From NCBI RefSeq assembly GCF_022014595.1, contig NZ_CP091740.1:1662200-1726199 (forward strand): a stretch of 64,000 nt of DNA, given 5' to 3'. Each line of letters begins with the position of its first letter. The first letter of the stretch is position 1. The translations under genes were made by a program, and so were the position numbers. Source of the stretch: Solitalea lacus. GTDB taxonomy: Bacteria; Bacteroidota; Bacteroidia; Sphingobacteriales; Sphingobacteriaceae. Under the pieces are notes generated by a model that was given only the letters and a program-made list of their open reading frames with translations, did no database searches and was not told the origin of the DNA. This document shows positions 54,188 through 62,918 of this stretch, piece after piece.

Positions 54188-55528
54188 TTAATTTCTATCG
54201 AACAATAAGCGCTGGCCTTTTTGATGATGATCAAGAACTCCTTCGTTATAAACTAAGTTGCCGCTTACAATTGTGTGGGTAACTTTTGACTTAAATTCTT
54301 GACCTTCAAATGGTGACCAACCACATTTGTACAAAATATTTTCTTTAGAAACGGTCCAGTCTGAATTTAAATCCACTAAAACCAAATCGGCCCAGTAACC
54401 TTCTCTAATAAAACCTCTTTTTTCTATCTGAAAACAAACGGCTACGTTATGTGCCATCTTTTCAACTATTTTTTCGAGAGAAATTTTACCCTGATGATAA
54501 AACTCAAGCATGGCAGTTAATGCATGCTGCACCAATGGTCCGCCTGATGGAGCCTTGCTGTAAGGCAGTTCTTTTTCTTCAATGGTATGAGGAGCATGGT
54601 CGGTAGCAATTACATCAATATGATCATTCAAAACGGCATCAAAAATTTGAGAACGATCAGTTGCAGTTTTTACGGCCGGGTTCCATTTTATGAAGTTACC
54701 TTTGGTTGCATAATCCGCATCACTGAACCATAAATGATGTACACAGGCTTCAGCTGTAATTTTTTTATCTTTTAAAGAAACAGAGTTGTCGAACAATTTG
54801 GTTTCAATACCTGTGGAAATATGCAGAATATGCAAGCGGGTATCGAATTTCTTAGCCAGTTCAACTGCTTTGCTCGACGAAAGATAGCAAGCCTCAGCAC
54901 TTCGGATAATTGGGTGCATTTCTGGTTTCAGTCCATCTTCTCCATATTTTTCTTTAAAAACCTCAAGGTTATGACGAATTGTTGCTTCGTCTTCACAGTG
55001 AGTTGCAATAAGCATTGGTACCTTTGAAAAAATACCTTCCAGTGTTTTTTCGTTATCAACCAGCATATTTCCGGTTGATGAGCCCATAAACACTTTTACG
55101 CCGCATACTTTTTTAGTATCTGTTTTAAGTACTTCTTCCAGATTATCATTTCCCGCACCCATAAAAAATGAATAATTGGCAAATGAATTACGTGCTCCAA
55201 TCTGGTACTTTTCTTCCAGAAGTTGTTGTGTTAACGTATTGGGAACTGTATTGGGCATTTCCATATAGGATGTAATGCCACCGGCAACAGCTGCAGCTGA
55301 TTCTGAAGCAATGTTTGCTTTGTGGGTTAATCCTGGTTCGCGGAAATGTACCTGATCATCAATACAGCCTGGTAATAGGTGTTTTCCTTCTGCATTAATT
55401 TCTATGTTAGCGGCAATATTTATACCTGGTCCTATTTTTTCAATAAAACCATTCTTTATAAAAATATCTGCATTGAATTGTTTGCCTTCATTTACAACTG
55501 TGGCGTTTTTGATTAGGATGGTGCTCAT
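54188..55528 (-). CDS. pyrC: Dihydroorotase
   Basis: Cyclises carbamoyl-aspartate to dihydroorotate in pyrimidine synthesis. Amidohydrolase of 446 residues with the zinc motif DDQVHFREPG (His61, Arg63), KVFMGSSTG around the carboxylated lysine, ATHCEDE and LHILHIST histidines, and ATDHAPHT with the catalytic aspartate. Length and motifs fit the class I type. ATG 55528 is the family start (MSTILIKNATVVN); the longer frame upstream runs into the divergent helicase gene. A -7 element ends only 4 bases upstream. Confidence 0.94.
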   Translation of the reverse strand: MSTILIKNATVVNEGKQFNADIFIKNGFIEKIGPGINIAANIEINAEGKHLLPGCIDDQVHFREPGLTHKANIASESAAAVAGGITSYMEMPNTVPNTLTQQLLEEKYQIGARNSFANYSFFMGAGNDNLEEVLKTDTKKVCGVKVFMGSSTGNMLVDNEKTLEGIFSKVPMLIATHCEDEATIRHNLEVFKEKYGEDGLKPEMHPIIRSAEACYLSSSKAVELAKKFDTRLHILHISTGIETKLFDNSVSLKDKKITAEACVHHLWFSDADYATKGNFIKWNPAVKTATDRSQIFDAVLNDHIDVIATDHAPHTIEEKELPYSKAPSGGPLVQHALTAMLEFYHQGKISLEKIVEKMAHNVAVCFQIEKRGFIREGYWADLVLVDLNSDWTVSKENILYKCGWSPFEGQEFKSKVTHTIVSGNLVYNEGVLDHHQKGQRLLFDRN

Positions 55529-55532
55529 GGTG

Positions 55533-55540
55533 CAAAAGTA
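55533..55540 (-). promoter_or_regulatory. -7 element of pyrC, leaderless arrangement
   Basis: The minus strand reads TACTTTTG (TAnnTTTG) 4 bases before the pyrC ATG. Transcription should start at or within a base or two of the start codon, giving a leaderless mRNA. Upstream, GTAACCAGC is repeated 15 bases apart (55553-55561 and 55568-55576). Confidence 0.5.
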
Positions 55541-55605
55541 ATTTGAAAATACGTAACCAGCTAACTTGTAACCAGCAATTATTAAATTAATGCTAATTTT
55601 GCCCC

Positions 55606-56964
55606 ATGTCCAAAACATTTGAGGATTTTCAGTTCAACCGCCAAATTCTAAACGCAATAGAAGAGGCGGGATATACAACCCCAACTTTAATTCAGCAAAA
55701 AGCCATTACTCCTATTTTATCAGGTAATGATTTAATGGGTATTGCACAAACAGGAACCGGAAAAACGGCTGCATATGTGTTACCAATGGTGATGAAGCTT
55801 AAATATGCACAAGGGCAAAATCCGCGTGCATTAATTCTGGTGCCTACCCGGGAGCTTGCTTTGCAAGTGTTGGATGCCACACAAGCTTTATCGAAATATA
55901 CTGACTTGCGTATTACAGCAATTTTTGGCGGGATAGGGCCAAAAACACAAATAGAAACTATAAAAGCCGGCGTTGATGTGATTATTGCAACTCCGGGTCG
56001 ATTTATGGAAATCTATCTGAAAGGCGATTTGCTTGTAAAGCAGCTGAACTATTTTGTGATTGATGAGGCAGACAAAATGATGGATATGGGCTTTTTGCCT
56101 CAAATTCATAAAATTTTGGAAGTAATACCTCGTAAGAGACAGAATTTACTTTTCTCAGCAACCATGCACGCAAGGATTGAGAGTTTAGCCGGTGATTTCT
56201 TGAAATTTCCGGTTAAGGTTGAGGTTACTCAACAGGCTACACCTGCCGAAACCGTTTCGCAGGCCTTGTATTATGTCCCTAACTTGCGCTCAAAAATTAA
56301 CCTGATGATGCATTTGTTGAAAAATCAGGAGGATGTTCGTAAGCTGATTATTTTTACCAAAACCAAAACTACTGCTGATAATATTTCCAAGTATTTGACT
56401 CGGCAGTTTGGGGAGGATCAGGTACGGGTAATACATGCTAATAAGGGGCAAAATTCAAGGATCAACGCCATCAATCAATTTAAGAATGATGACATACGGA
56501 TTCTAGTTGCTACAGATGTAGCTGCACGCGGGTTGGATGTTTCTGACGTGAGCCATGTTATTAATTTTGATGTTCCACTCATTTATGAAGACTACGTGCA
56601 TCGAATTGGACGCACGGGCAGGGCCAATAAAACCGGTGATGCCATAACTTTTTGTAATGAGGCTGAAAGGTATCATATTGAAAAAATTCAAAAACTGATT
56701 AGGCAGCAAATTCCGGTGTGTGAGATTCCTGCTGGAGTTTTTGTGGAAGAAACCGCTTATGAGGAGCATCAGGCCATGGCTCGTGAAATTGATGAACAAA
56801 AGCGAAAAGCCGACCCAGATTTTAAAGGAGCTTTCCATGAGAAAAAAAATCCATTTGCTAAGAAAGTTGAAAAAACAAAAAAGGATCAAAAACGTAATTA
56901 TGTAGATCCTAAAAGTAAAGAAGCCCGATTTGGACCTAAAACCAAAGCCAGAAAGAAACGATAA
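55606..56964 (+). CDS. DEAD-box RNA helicase (RhlE-like)
   Basis: ATP-dependent RNA helicase of 452 residues. Motifs in order: Q-motif TTPTLIQ, Walker A AQTGTGKT (47-54), PTRELALQV, TPGR, VIDEADKMMDMGF (DEAD), FSATM (SAT), then in domain 2 ATDVAARGLDV and HRIGRTGRA. A basic C-terminal tail (KNPFAKKVEKTKKDQKRN..KARKKR) should bind RNA. Divergent from pyrC with 77 bases between starts. Confidence 0.93.
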   Translation: MSKTFEDFQFNRQILNAIEEAGYTTPTLIQQKAITPILSGNDLMGIAQTGTGKTAAYVLPMVMKLKYAQGQNPRALILVPTRELALQVLDATQALSKYTDLRITAIFGGIGPKTQIETIKAGVDVIIATPGRFMEIYLKGDLLVKQLNYFVIDEADKMMDMGFLPQIHKILEVIPRKRQNLLFSATMHARIESLAGDFLKFPVKVEVTQQATPAETVSQALYYVPNLRSKINLMMHLLKNQEDVRKLIIFTKTKTTADNISKYLTRQFGEDQVRVIHANKGQNSRINAINQFKNDDIRILVATDVAARGLDVSDVSHVINFDVPLIYEDYVHRIGRTGRANKTGDAITFCNEAERYHIEKIQKLIRQQIPVCEIPAGVFVEETAYEEHQAMAREIDEQKRKADPDFKGAFHEKKNPFAKKVEKTKKDQKRNYVDPKSKEARFGPKTKARKKR

Positions 56965-57043
56965 TTAGAAAATAAATAAATAGAAGAGAGTACAGCCATT
57001 CACGAATTGGTTAATTTCTCAAAAAAAAGCGCAATCATAAATA

Positions 57044-57376
57044 ATGAAAAAGGCAGAAATTAAATTAAAAATTGAATTAGACGATCAAAATATCCCTGAC
57101 AATATAACTTGGGAATCTACTGATTCTGCAAATAAAGAGGCTGTTCCGGCAAAAGCTTTTATGTTAGCTATTTGGGATCATAATTATCAAAATACCTTAA
57201 AAATTGATTTATGGACTAAAGAAATGCCTATTGATGAAATGAAGCGTTTCTTCTATGAAACGTTAATGACCATGGGAGATACATTTCAACGTGCTACCGG
57301 TGAAACAGCGATTGTTGAAGATTTAAGAGACTACTGCGCTCATTTCGCTGAGAAAATGGAAATTACTCAGAAATAA
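57044..57376 (+). CDS. gldC: Gliding motility protein GldC
   Basis: A 110-residue cytoplasmic protein matching GldC by its start (KKAEIKLKIELDDQNIPDNITWESTDS), the DLWTKEMPIDEMKRFFYETLMTMGDT block and the FAEKMEI end. GldC assists gliding in Flavobacterium by acting on GldB; it is widely kept in non-gliding Bacteroidota as well, so gliding is not implied. Monocistronic, with a terminator. Confidence 0.92.
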   Translation: MKKAEIKLKIELDDQNIPDNITWESTDSANKEAVPAKAFMLAIWDHNYQNTLKIDLWTKEMPIDEMKRFFYETLMTMGDTFQRATGETAIVEDLRDYCAHFAEKMEITQK

Positions 57377-57397
57377 CAAGTGCAAATCTTGTATAAT

Positions 57398-57445
57398 AAA
57401 AGGCTTTTTAATCAGAGTTAAATCTTTGATTGAGAAGCCTTTTTA
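57398..57445 (+). terminator. Terminator of gldC
   Basis: AAAAGGCTT (57398-57406) pairs with AAGCCTTTT (57435-57443), extended by AATCA/TGATT, followed by TTTTAAGTTT. Confidence 0.75.
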
Positions 57446-57549
57446 AGTTTTATAAGTAAATAATAAACAAGCTGTTTATAACTCTTATTGTGTCATAATT
57501 AAAGTATTGGTACTTTGCATCCTCATATTTTGACACATCTCTAAGTTCT

Positions 57550-60500
57550 ATGTTATTTTTAAAAGATCGACGATTATCTGCGTTAATTACTATTCTTTGG
57601 TTTTCTTCAATTAATTTAACATTTGCCCAATCAGCTTCTTTAACTAAAGCTTGGACGTTGTTTTATGAAAACAAACGTACAGAGGCTTATGCATTGTTTA
57701 ATGAAGCAAGTGTGGATCCCACCTCTGCTGCCGAAGCATATTTAGGCCTTGCTATGCTTGCCAGTATTGATAAACCACAATCGGTAGCATTTGCCAACTT
57801 TGTAAAATTTTATGATAAACACCCTAACCCTGCGCCGTTTTTATATGCATCGTGGAGTACAGAACTGGTAAATTCAGGACTTAATCGTAAAACGGAAGCT
57901 GAACTTGCTTTCTTCAAAAAAATCGCTGCTTCAACTAATATTGACGGCTCGGTGGTGGCCCTTTCGAATGCAGCTATTGCAAAGCATTTAGTACAAACTA
58001 AACAGCCTGGAGAGAAAGAGGTTAGTGATCGGATAGGTTCAATAGATAGCTGGAAATTAGTCGGTGAGTTCGAAAATATTTCCACTAGTGGATTTGATAA
58101 AGTTTATGAGCCAGTAACGGTTGTTTCTGAGGATAAAACATTCATTAACAAAAACGGTGCAAGTGTTAAATGGTTTGATATTCCTGCAATTCGTAGAGAT
58201 CGTTGGATTGATATGACTTATTATTTCTGGGATAATCATAATTCAGTAACCTATGCACAAAATTTTGTAAATAGTCCCGCGGATCAGGAGGTGTATCTTC
58301 GTTCGGGAGTTTCGGGCTCTTTGAAGATATGGATAAATGATAGTCCTGTTGTTTCTGAATCAGAAGAAAGGAATAATGATATTGACTCGTACATTACGAA
58401 AGTAAAATTAAATAAAGGTTACAATCGTTTATTAGTTCAGGTGGGGGAGAGTTACGCTGACAGGCTGAATTTCTTGCTACGTTTTACAGATGAGAATGGA
58501 ACTCCAATAAAAGGTCTGAGTTATTTAAAGAACGTGCAACCTTATCAGAAAGAAACAGTATTTAAAGCGCAAATTGTAAGCTTGTTTGCTGAAAAATATT
58601 TCAAAGATCAAATCAAAAATCATCCTGATTATTTGGTGAACCATCTGATGCTGGCTAATCTGTATTTACGAAATGATAGAACTTTTGAAGCTCAAAAGAT
58701 ATTGACAGACGTTCAGAAGAAAGTTCCTAATTGTAGTTATGTAACAAGTCAGCTTATCGAACTGTACTCAAAAAGTGATAATAGAACCTGGTTAACGGCT
58801 GAGCAAGAACATTTAAAGGAACAGGATCCTGAAAATCCAATTTCTATTAATCTTTTTTATAGTGAAGCTTATGGGAAAGAGGATTACAAAGAATGTGAGC
58901 GATTATTAACTAAGCTGAAAATTATTTTTGGTGATAATGATCCTAATGTGATCGCTAAAAACATGGAGCTTTTAGCAGCTAACAAAAGAATGGAAGAGTT
59001 AGTGGCAACTGCAGAGAATGCCTATAAGCTATATCCCAATAACTATGATTTTGTTGCTGCTAAATTTGCTGTCGAAAAAAATATAAAAAATAATAATAAA
59101 AGTGCTGAGGCTGTCTTGCTTACTTTTATTAAAAATAACGATCATTATACTGCTTTAAAGACATTGGCTGATTTCTATATTGATCAAGGTTCTGCGGAAA
59201 AAGCCATTCAATTATATGAGCAGGATGCAAAGGCAGATCCAATAGGCGTAGACCTTTATAACAAGCAGGCGAGGATTTATTATAAAAATCAGAATTACGC
59301 TAAAACTGAGGAAATGATTAAGAAAGCCCTTGCTGTGTCCCCTCAATCAAGTGATAGTTGGAGTGACCTGGGGCTAGTTTATCGTCAACTTGGTCAAAAC
59401 CAGAAAGCGGTTGATGCTTATAAAAAGGCAATTTCTTTTAACTCAGCAAATTTCTCAGCTATTCATGACCTTCGAAAACTCGAAGACAAAAAGGATGTAT
59501 TTTCTTATTTCGTAGATACTGATAACTATGATATGATTCGTAAAGCGGGTGCTGCTGCTAAATACCCTGACGATAACAGCATTATTGTAAATATGGAGAA
59601 ACAGAAGGTCGTTTATCCAGGCGGAGCATCAGAAGAAAAGAATATTGTCGTAGCTAAAATTCTTACTAATGAAGGTCTTGAGTATTGGAAGAAAGTCAGT
59701 ATTGCCGTATACGGAGATCAAAACTCAACCCTTGAAAAGGCGGAGGTGATTAAGGCCAATGGAACTAAAGTACAGGCAGAGTCAGATGAATCAACCATTG
59801 TATTTACCAATTTGGAAGTAGGTGATGCAATACAGTTTATTTATAAAGTAGAAAATCATAACCCCGGAAAATTGAGAGGCTATTTTTGGGATAAGTTTTA
59901 TTTTAGTCGTTCATTCCCATCATTGCGTTTAAAGTACTCATTGCTGGTAGCTAATGATATTAAGTTTCAGCATCAGGTGGTCAATGGCAAGGTAGCGCCA
60001 AATGTTACCCCTAAAGATGAATTTACACTGTATGAATGGGAAATAAGTGAGCAGCCAGCTATTCGATATGAAGATAAAATGCCGGTATTGGCTGATGTGG
60101 GAACCATGTTGTTTGTTTCTTCAATTCCTGATTGGGACTTTGTTTCAAAGTGGTATAATGACCTTGCTTCTTATAAAGCGAAAGCAGATTATGAAGTGAA
60201 AGAGGTTGTCAATGATTTATTTAAAGATAAGAGAAACCTTACCGATCAACAAAAAGTAAAAATAATCTATAATTATATTATTAAGAATATTACTTACAGT
60301 TCAGTAAGTTTTCGCCAAAGCGGATTGATTCCTCAACGCCCGGCCACAGTAATCAATACTCGCATAGGTGATTGTAAAGATGTATCAACATTGTTTGTTA
60401 CCTTATGTAAAGAGGTTGGAGTAGCTGCCAACCTGGTGTTGGTGAATACCCGGGATAATGGACTGAATGGATTGGTATTACCATCGATTGATTTTAATCA

Positions 60501-61323
60501 TTGCATTGCAAAGGCTTCATTTGGAGGTAAGGAATACTATTTTGAACTCACCTCAAACTTTTTACCTTTTGGGGCTAATTACTCAAATTCAGTAAATTCA
60601 CAAATTTTGGATATTACCCAACCGGGGAAAACTGCAGCCCTGTCAAATTTAAATCCGGCAACAAGGTTGTTAAACGTAATTAATCGTAAAACGAATGTTT
60701 TACTAGTTGATAATTCACTAAATATACAGGAGAATACTTGTCAAACCGGTGGCCCTGGCGCTTATATAAAAAGCTACTATGGTGAAAAAAGCGAACAGGA
60801 GCAAAAGAAACTAATTACTCAGGCAATTAGTCATTCATATCCAAATGTTCTTGTAAATTCCGTTAAGTTCCAAGGCTTGGAAACAGGAGCTGATACCACA
60901 AAATGTAGTTTATCTTACAGTCTTAATGATGTGATGAATGAGGTTGGTGGAATGTCAATTTTTACCCTTCCATGGTCATCTAAAACAGCAGCTAAAGATT
61001 TTGTGTTTACTCAAGATCGTAAGTATCCAATAGATGTAAGCGAAGTGTTTTATGCAGATATTGACACCGAAACAATTACATTGACCATCCCTGATAAAAA
61101 GACTATTGTAGATGTGCCAGCCTCTGTTAGTTTGACAGGTAGTGTTGGTGAGTATTCAATGAGCTATAAGTTGGCAGGCAACAAGCTTGTTTGTACCCGA
61201 ATGTTTAAATTGAAGCAACAAGTAATTCCACTTGCAGACATAGCAACATTCAATGAATTTTACAGGAAAGTAATTGCTTCAGATAATAAGCAACTCGCCA
61301 TAAAAATTAAGCCAGGCGCTTAA
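57550..61323 (+). CDS. Giant exported TPR/DUF3857/transglutaminase-like protein
   Basis: A 1257-residue secreted protein: signal peptide to about residue 27; several TPR units (about 28-90 and 350-640, such as SDSWSDLGLVYRQLGQNQKAV); a DUF3857-like beta domain (about 670-850); then a transglutaminase-like domain with NTRIGDCKDVST (Cys942) and DFNHCIA (His984). The N-terminal third also has a beta-rich segment with YLRSGVSGSLKIWIND, like a carbohydrate-binding fold. Probable envelope protein; enzymatic activity is only suggested by the Cys-His pair. Confidence 0.8.
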   Translation: MLFLKDRRLSALITILWFSSINLTFAQSASLTKAWTLFYENKRTEAYALFNEASVDPTSAAEAYLGLAMLASIDKPQSVAFANFVKFYDKHPNPAPFLYASWSTELVNSGLNRKTEAELAFFKKIAASTNIDGSVVALSNAAIAKHLVQTKQPGEKEVSDRIGSIDSWKLVGEFENISTSGFDKVYEPVTVVSEDKTFINKNGASVKWFDIPAIRRDRWIDMTYYFWDNHNSVTYAQNFVNSPADQEVYLRSGVSGSLKIWINDSPVVSESEERNNDIDSYITKVKLNKGYNRLLVQVGESYADRLNFLLRFTDENGTPIKGLSYLKNVQPYQKETVFKAQIVSLFAEKYFKDQIKNHPDYLVNHLMLANLYLRNDRTFEAQKILTDVQKKVPNCSYVTSQLIELYSKSDNRTWLTAEQEHLKEQDPENPISINLFYSEAYGKEDYKECERLLTKLKIIFGDNDPNVIAKNMELLAANKRMEELVATAENAYKLYPNNYDFVAAKFAVEKNIKNNNKSAEAVLLTFIKNNDHYTALKTLADFYIDQGSAEKAIQLYEQDAKADPIGVDLYNKQARIYYKNQNYAKTEEMIKKALAVSPQSSDSWSDLGLVYRQLGQNQKAVDAYKKAISFNSANFSAIHDLRKLEDKKDVFSYFVDTDNYDMIRKAGAAAKYPDDNSIIVNMEKQKVVYPGGASEEKNIVVAKILTNEGLEYWKKVSIAVYGDQNSTLEKAEVIKANGTKVQAESDESTIVFTNLEVGDAIQFIYKVENHNPGKLRGYFWDKFYFSRSFPSLRLKYSLLVANDIKFQHQVVNGKVAPNVTPKDEFTLYEWEISEQPAIRYEDKMPVLADVGTMLFVSSIPDWDFVSKWYNDLASYKAKADYEVKEVVNDLFKDKRNLTDQQKVKIIYNYIIKNITYSSVSFRQSGLIPQRPATVINTRIGDCKDVSTLFVTLCKEVGVAANLVLVNTRDNGLNGLVLPSIDFNHCIAKASFGGKEYYFELTSNFLPFGANYSNSVNSQILDITQPGKTAALSNLNPATRLLNVINRKTNVLLVDNSLNIQENTCQTGGPGAYIKSYYGEKSEQEQKKLITQAISHSYPNVLVNSVKFQGLETGADTTKCSLSYSLNDVMNEVGGMSIFTLPWSSKTAAKDFVFTQDRKYPIDVSEVFYADIDTETITLTIPDKKTIVDVPASVSLTGSVGEYSMSYKLAGNKLVCTRMFKLKQQVIPLADIATFNEFYRKVIASDNKQLAIKIKPGA

Positions 61324-61328
61324 GCTAT

Positions 61329-61368
61329 AAAAATGCCAGTAGGATATTTTCTGCTGGCATTTTTTATT
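61329..61368 (+). terminator. Terminator of the giant TPR gene
   Basis: AAAAATGCCAGTAG (61329-61342) pairs with CTGCTGGCATTTTT (61351-61364), one G-U pair, followed by further T residues. Confidence 0.88.
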
Positions 61369-61381
61369 AATTTTTTACTAC

Positions 61382-62044
61382 TTAGTAAAGTAAGAATGAT
61401 AAGTCGTCTTGTTTGCCAATCTCTTTGATTGGTTCGGCGTTTTTGAAAATGCGAACCGATTTTTTCCCTTCCAGGCGAATTGTATTGTTTTCAATGAAAA
61501 ACATGCATCCTTCTCTTAATCCCGCTACAAATCTGTTCGGATTAGCCGTAACATATTCTAGGATTCGCTGTTCTCTGGTTTCGCCGGCATGATTATCGGG
61601 GTGGCTATCCAAATAGTGAGGATTAATTTGAAAAGGAATTAAGTTTAAAGCATTAAATGACCGAGGTTGTACAATCGGCATATCATTAGTGGTGCAAATG
61701 GTCGGACAGGTTACATTTGTTCCGGCGCTCCATCCAATATAAGGAGTACCATTGGTTACTTTTTGCTTTATTGCTTCAATGAGATCTAATTCTTGCATAC
61801 TTTTTAATAGGTGAAACGTATTTCCACCTCCAACAACAATGGATGATGCATCATGGATCGCTTTTATAGGATCTTTAAAAGTATGGATGGAGTTTACCTG
61901 CACGTCAAATTCAGAAAAGGCTTCCTGCACTTTTTCCCGGTATTCATCATATGAAAATGTAGGGAGTCTTTGAAAATTACAATTCCCTGAAACACAGCTA
62001 TTAATTGTGTTGAATTCAAAAAAATAACCCCGAAAAAGTCTCAA
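61382..62044 (-). pseudogene. pepE: Peptidase E (aspartyl dipeptidase), N terminus replaced by IS DNA
   Basis: PepE (family S51) cleaves Asp-X dipeptides. The catalytic triad is intact: GWSAGTN (Ser106), TTNDMP (Asp121) and INPHY (His143). Compared with enteric PepE as I recall it, alignment only begins at TFSYDEY (residue 29, position about 61960). The first roughly 40 normal residues are absent, replaced by an unrelated MRLFRGYFFEFNTINSC stretch whose only start is a TTG inside a terminator-like hairpin. The coding 5' end therefore looks lost to transposon insertion, leaving no native start or promoter. Confidence 0.75.
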
Positions 62045-62068
62045 ATGAGGCCAAATCGGGGTTTTTCA
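62026..62068. terminator. Bidirectional terminator-like hairpin at the IS left flank
   Basis: AACCCCGA (62026-62033) pairs with TCGGGGTT (62056-62063), 22-base loop. TTTTTC follows on the plus strand and ATTTTTTT on the minus. It would block transcription into the transposase and out of it into pepE. Confidence 0.65.
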
Positions 62069-62099
62069 TTATTTTGGTTTTGCGAAACAACAAAATAAT

Positions 62100-62903
62100 A
62101 TGCTGCAAAACTACTTATTTCCTGTCAACGAACTGCAAAGTCCCCGCGAAATTATTTTTCAGACGACCAGCTTGGGCAAACTCCGCCAGGTACTTCCACT
62201 GGACCGCTTGGCAGCCCTCTTACCGGCTAAGGGCAGTGCACGTGGCGCTAAAGCCTGGCTGGCTCCAGAGGGCATGTTGGCCTTGTTGTTTTTGAAGTCC
62301 TATACTGGTCTGAGTGATGAGCAGTTGATTGAACACCTGAACGGGAATTGGCAAATGCAGTTGTTTTGCGGCATGCGCCTGGCCGATAATGAACAAATCA
62401 AGGATGTCACCCTGGTCTCCAGAATCCGCAGTTATGTGGCCAAACACCTGGATCTGCAGCTGTTTCAGGAAGAACTGATTCGTTCTTGGAAGCCGCAGCT
62501 GAAGGAAACGCAGGTTTTGCTCTGCGATGCCACCGTGTATGAAAGCGACATGAAATACCCTACCAGCGTGAAACTGCTGTGGGATTGCTGCCTGTTCAGT
62601 CATGAGTTATACGAAGATTTGTTGAAATCCTGTAAGCTAAAGCGGGCTAAAAACGCTTTTAATGAACAACAACTCAAACAATCGACTTTCAATTTACTCC
62701 GTAAGAAAAGCCAGCGCAAGTCACGTCGTCGCTGCCAGCAGTTAATCAAGTTACTCACCCGCTTGAATGGCCTGATTAAGGATGTTTTTCGCTTAATGGG
62801 CGACAGGCTGCAACTGGCCGGGCGGCTCCGGGAACGCTTTGACTTGGTGGAGCAAGTGTTAAAGGAGCAGCGGTTCTTCCTGACTTGTCCGGGGTACTTA
62901 TGA
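62100..62903 (+). pseudogene. DUF772-type IS transposase, C-terminally truncated
   Basis: N-terminal 267 residues of a DDE transposase of the IS5/IS1182-like group. The DUF772-like N domain includes GMLALLFLKSYTGLSDEQLIEHLNGN. The first catalytic Asp is probably Asp143 in LLCDATVYESDMKYPT. A basic helical linker (KSQRKSRRRCQQLIK) follows. The chain stops at LTCPGYL, well before the remaining catalytic residues expected, right at the junction with the next IS. It should be inactive. Confidence 0.75.
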
Positions 62904-62918
62904 TTAAAATATAAGTAC
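62894..62918. repeat. 8-bp inverted repeat at the IS-IS junction
   Basis: GTACTTAT (62894-62901) and ATAAGTAC (62911-62918) flank the point where the first transposase frame ends. Possibly part of the left end or target region of the second IS. Confidence 0.4.

Larger units (their letters stand above)
61961..62903 (+). mobile_element. Truncated insertion sequence next to pepE
   Basis: Transposase fragment (62100-62903) plus 5' non-coding DNA that begins where pepE homology stops (about 61961). The left flank includes an AACCCCGA/TCGGGGTT hairpin (62026-62063) and a CATTATTTTG/CAAAATAAT inverted repeat (62067-62099). The coding part is visibly richer in G+C than its neighbours. The right end is missing; boundaries are inferred and no terminal repeat pair was confirmed. 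Confidence 0.6.

Noticed and set aside
55529-55618. Extended N terminus for pyrC
   Set aside because: The extra residues do not resemble dihydroorotase, overlap the divergent helicase start, and lie upstream of the -7 element.
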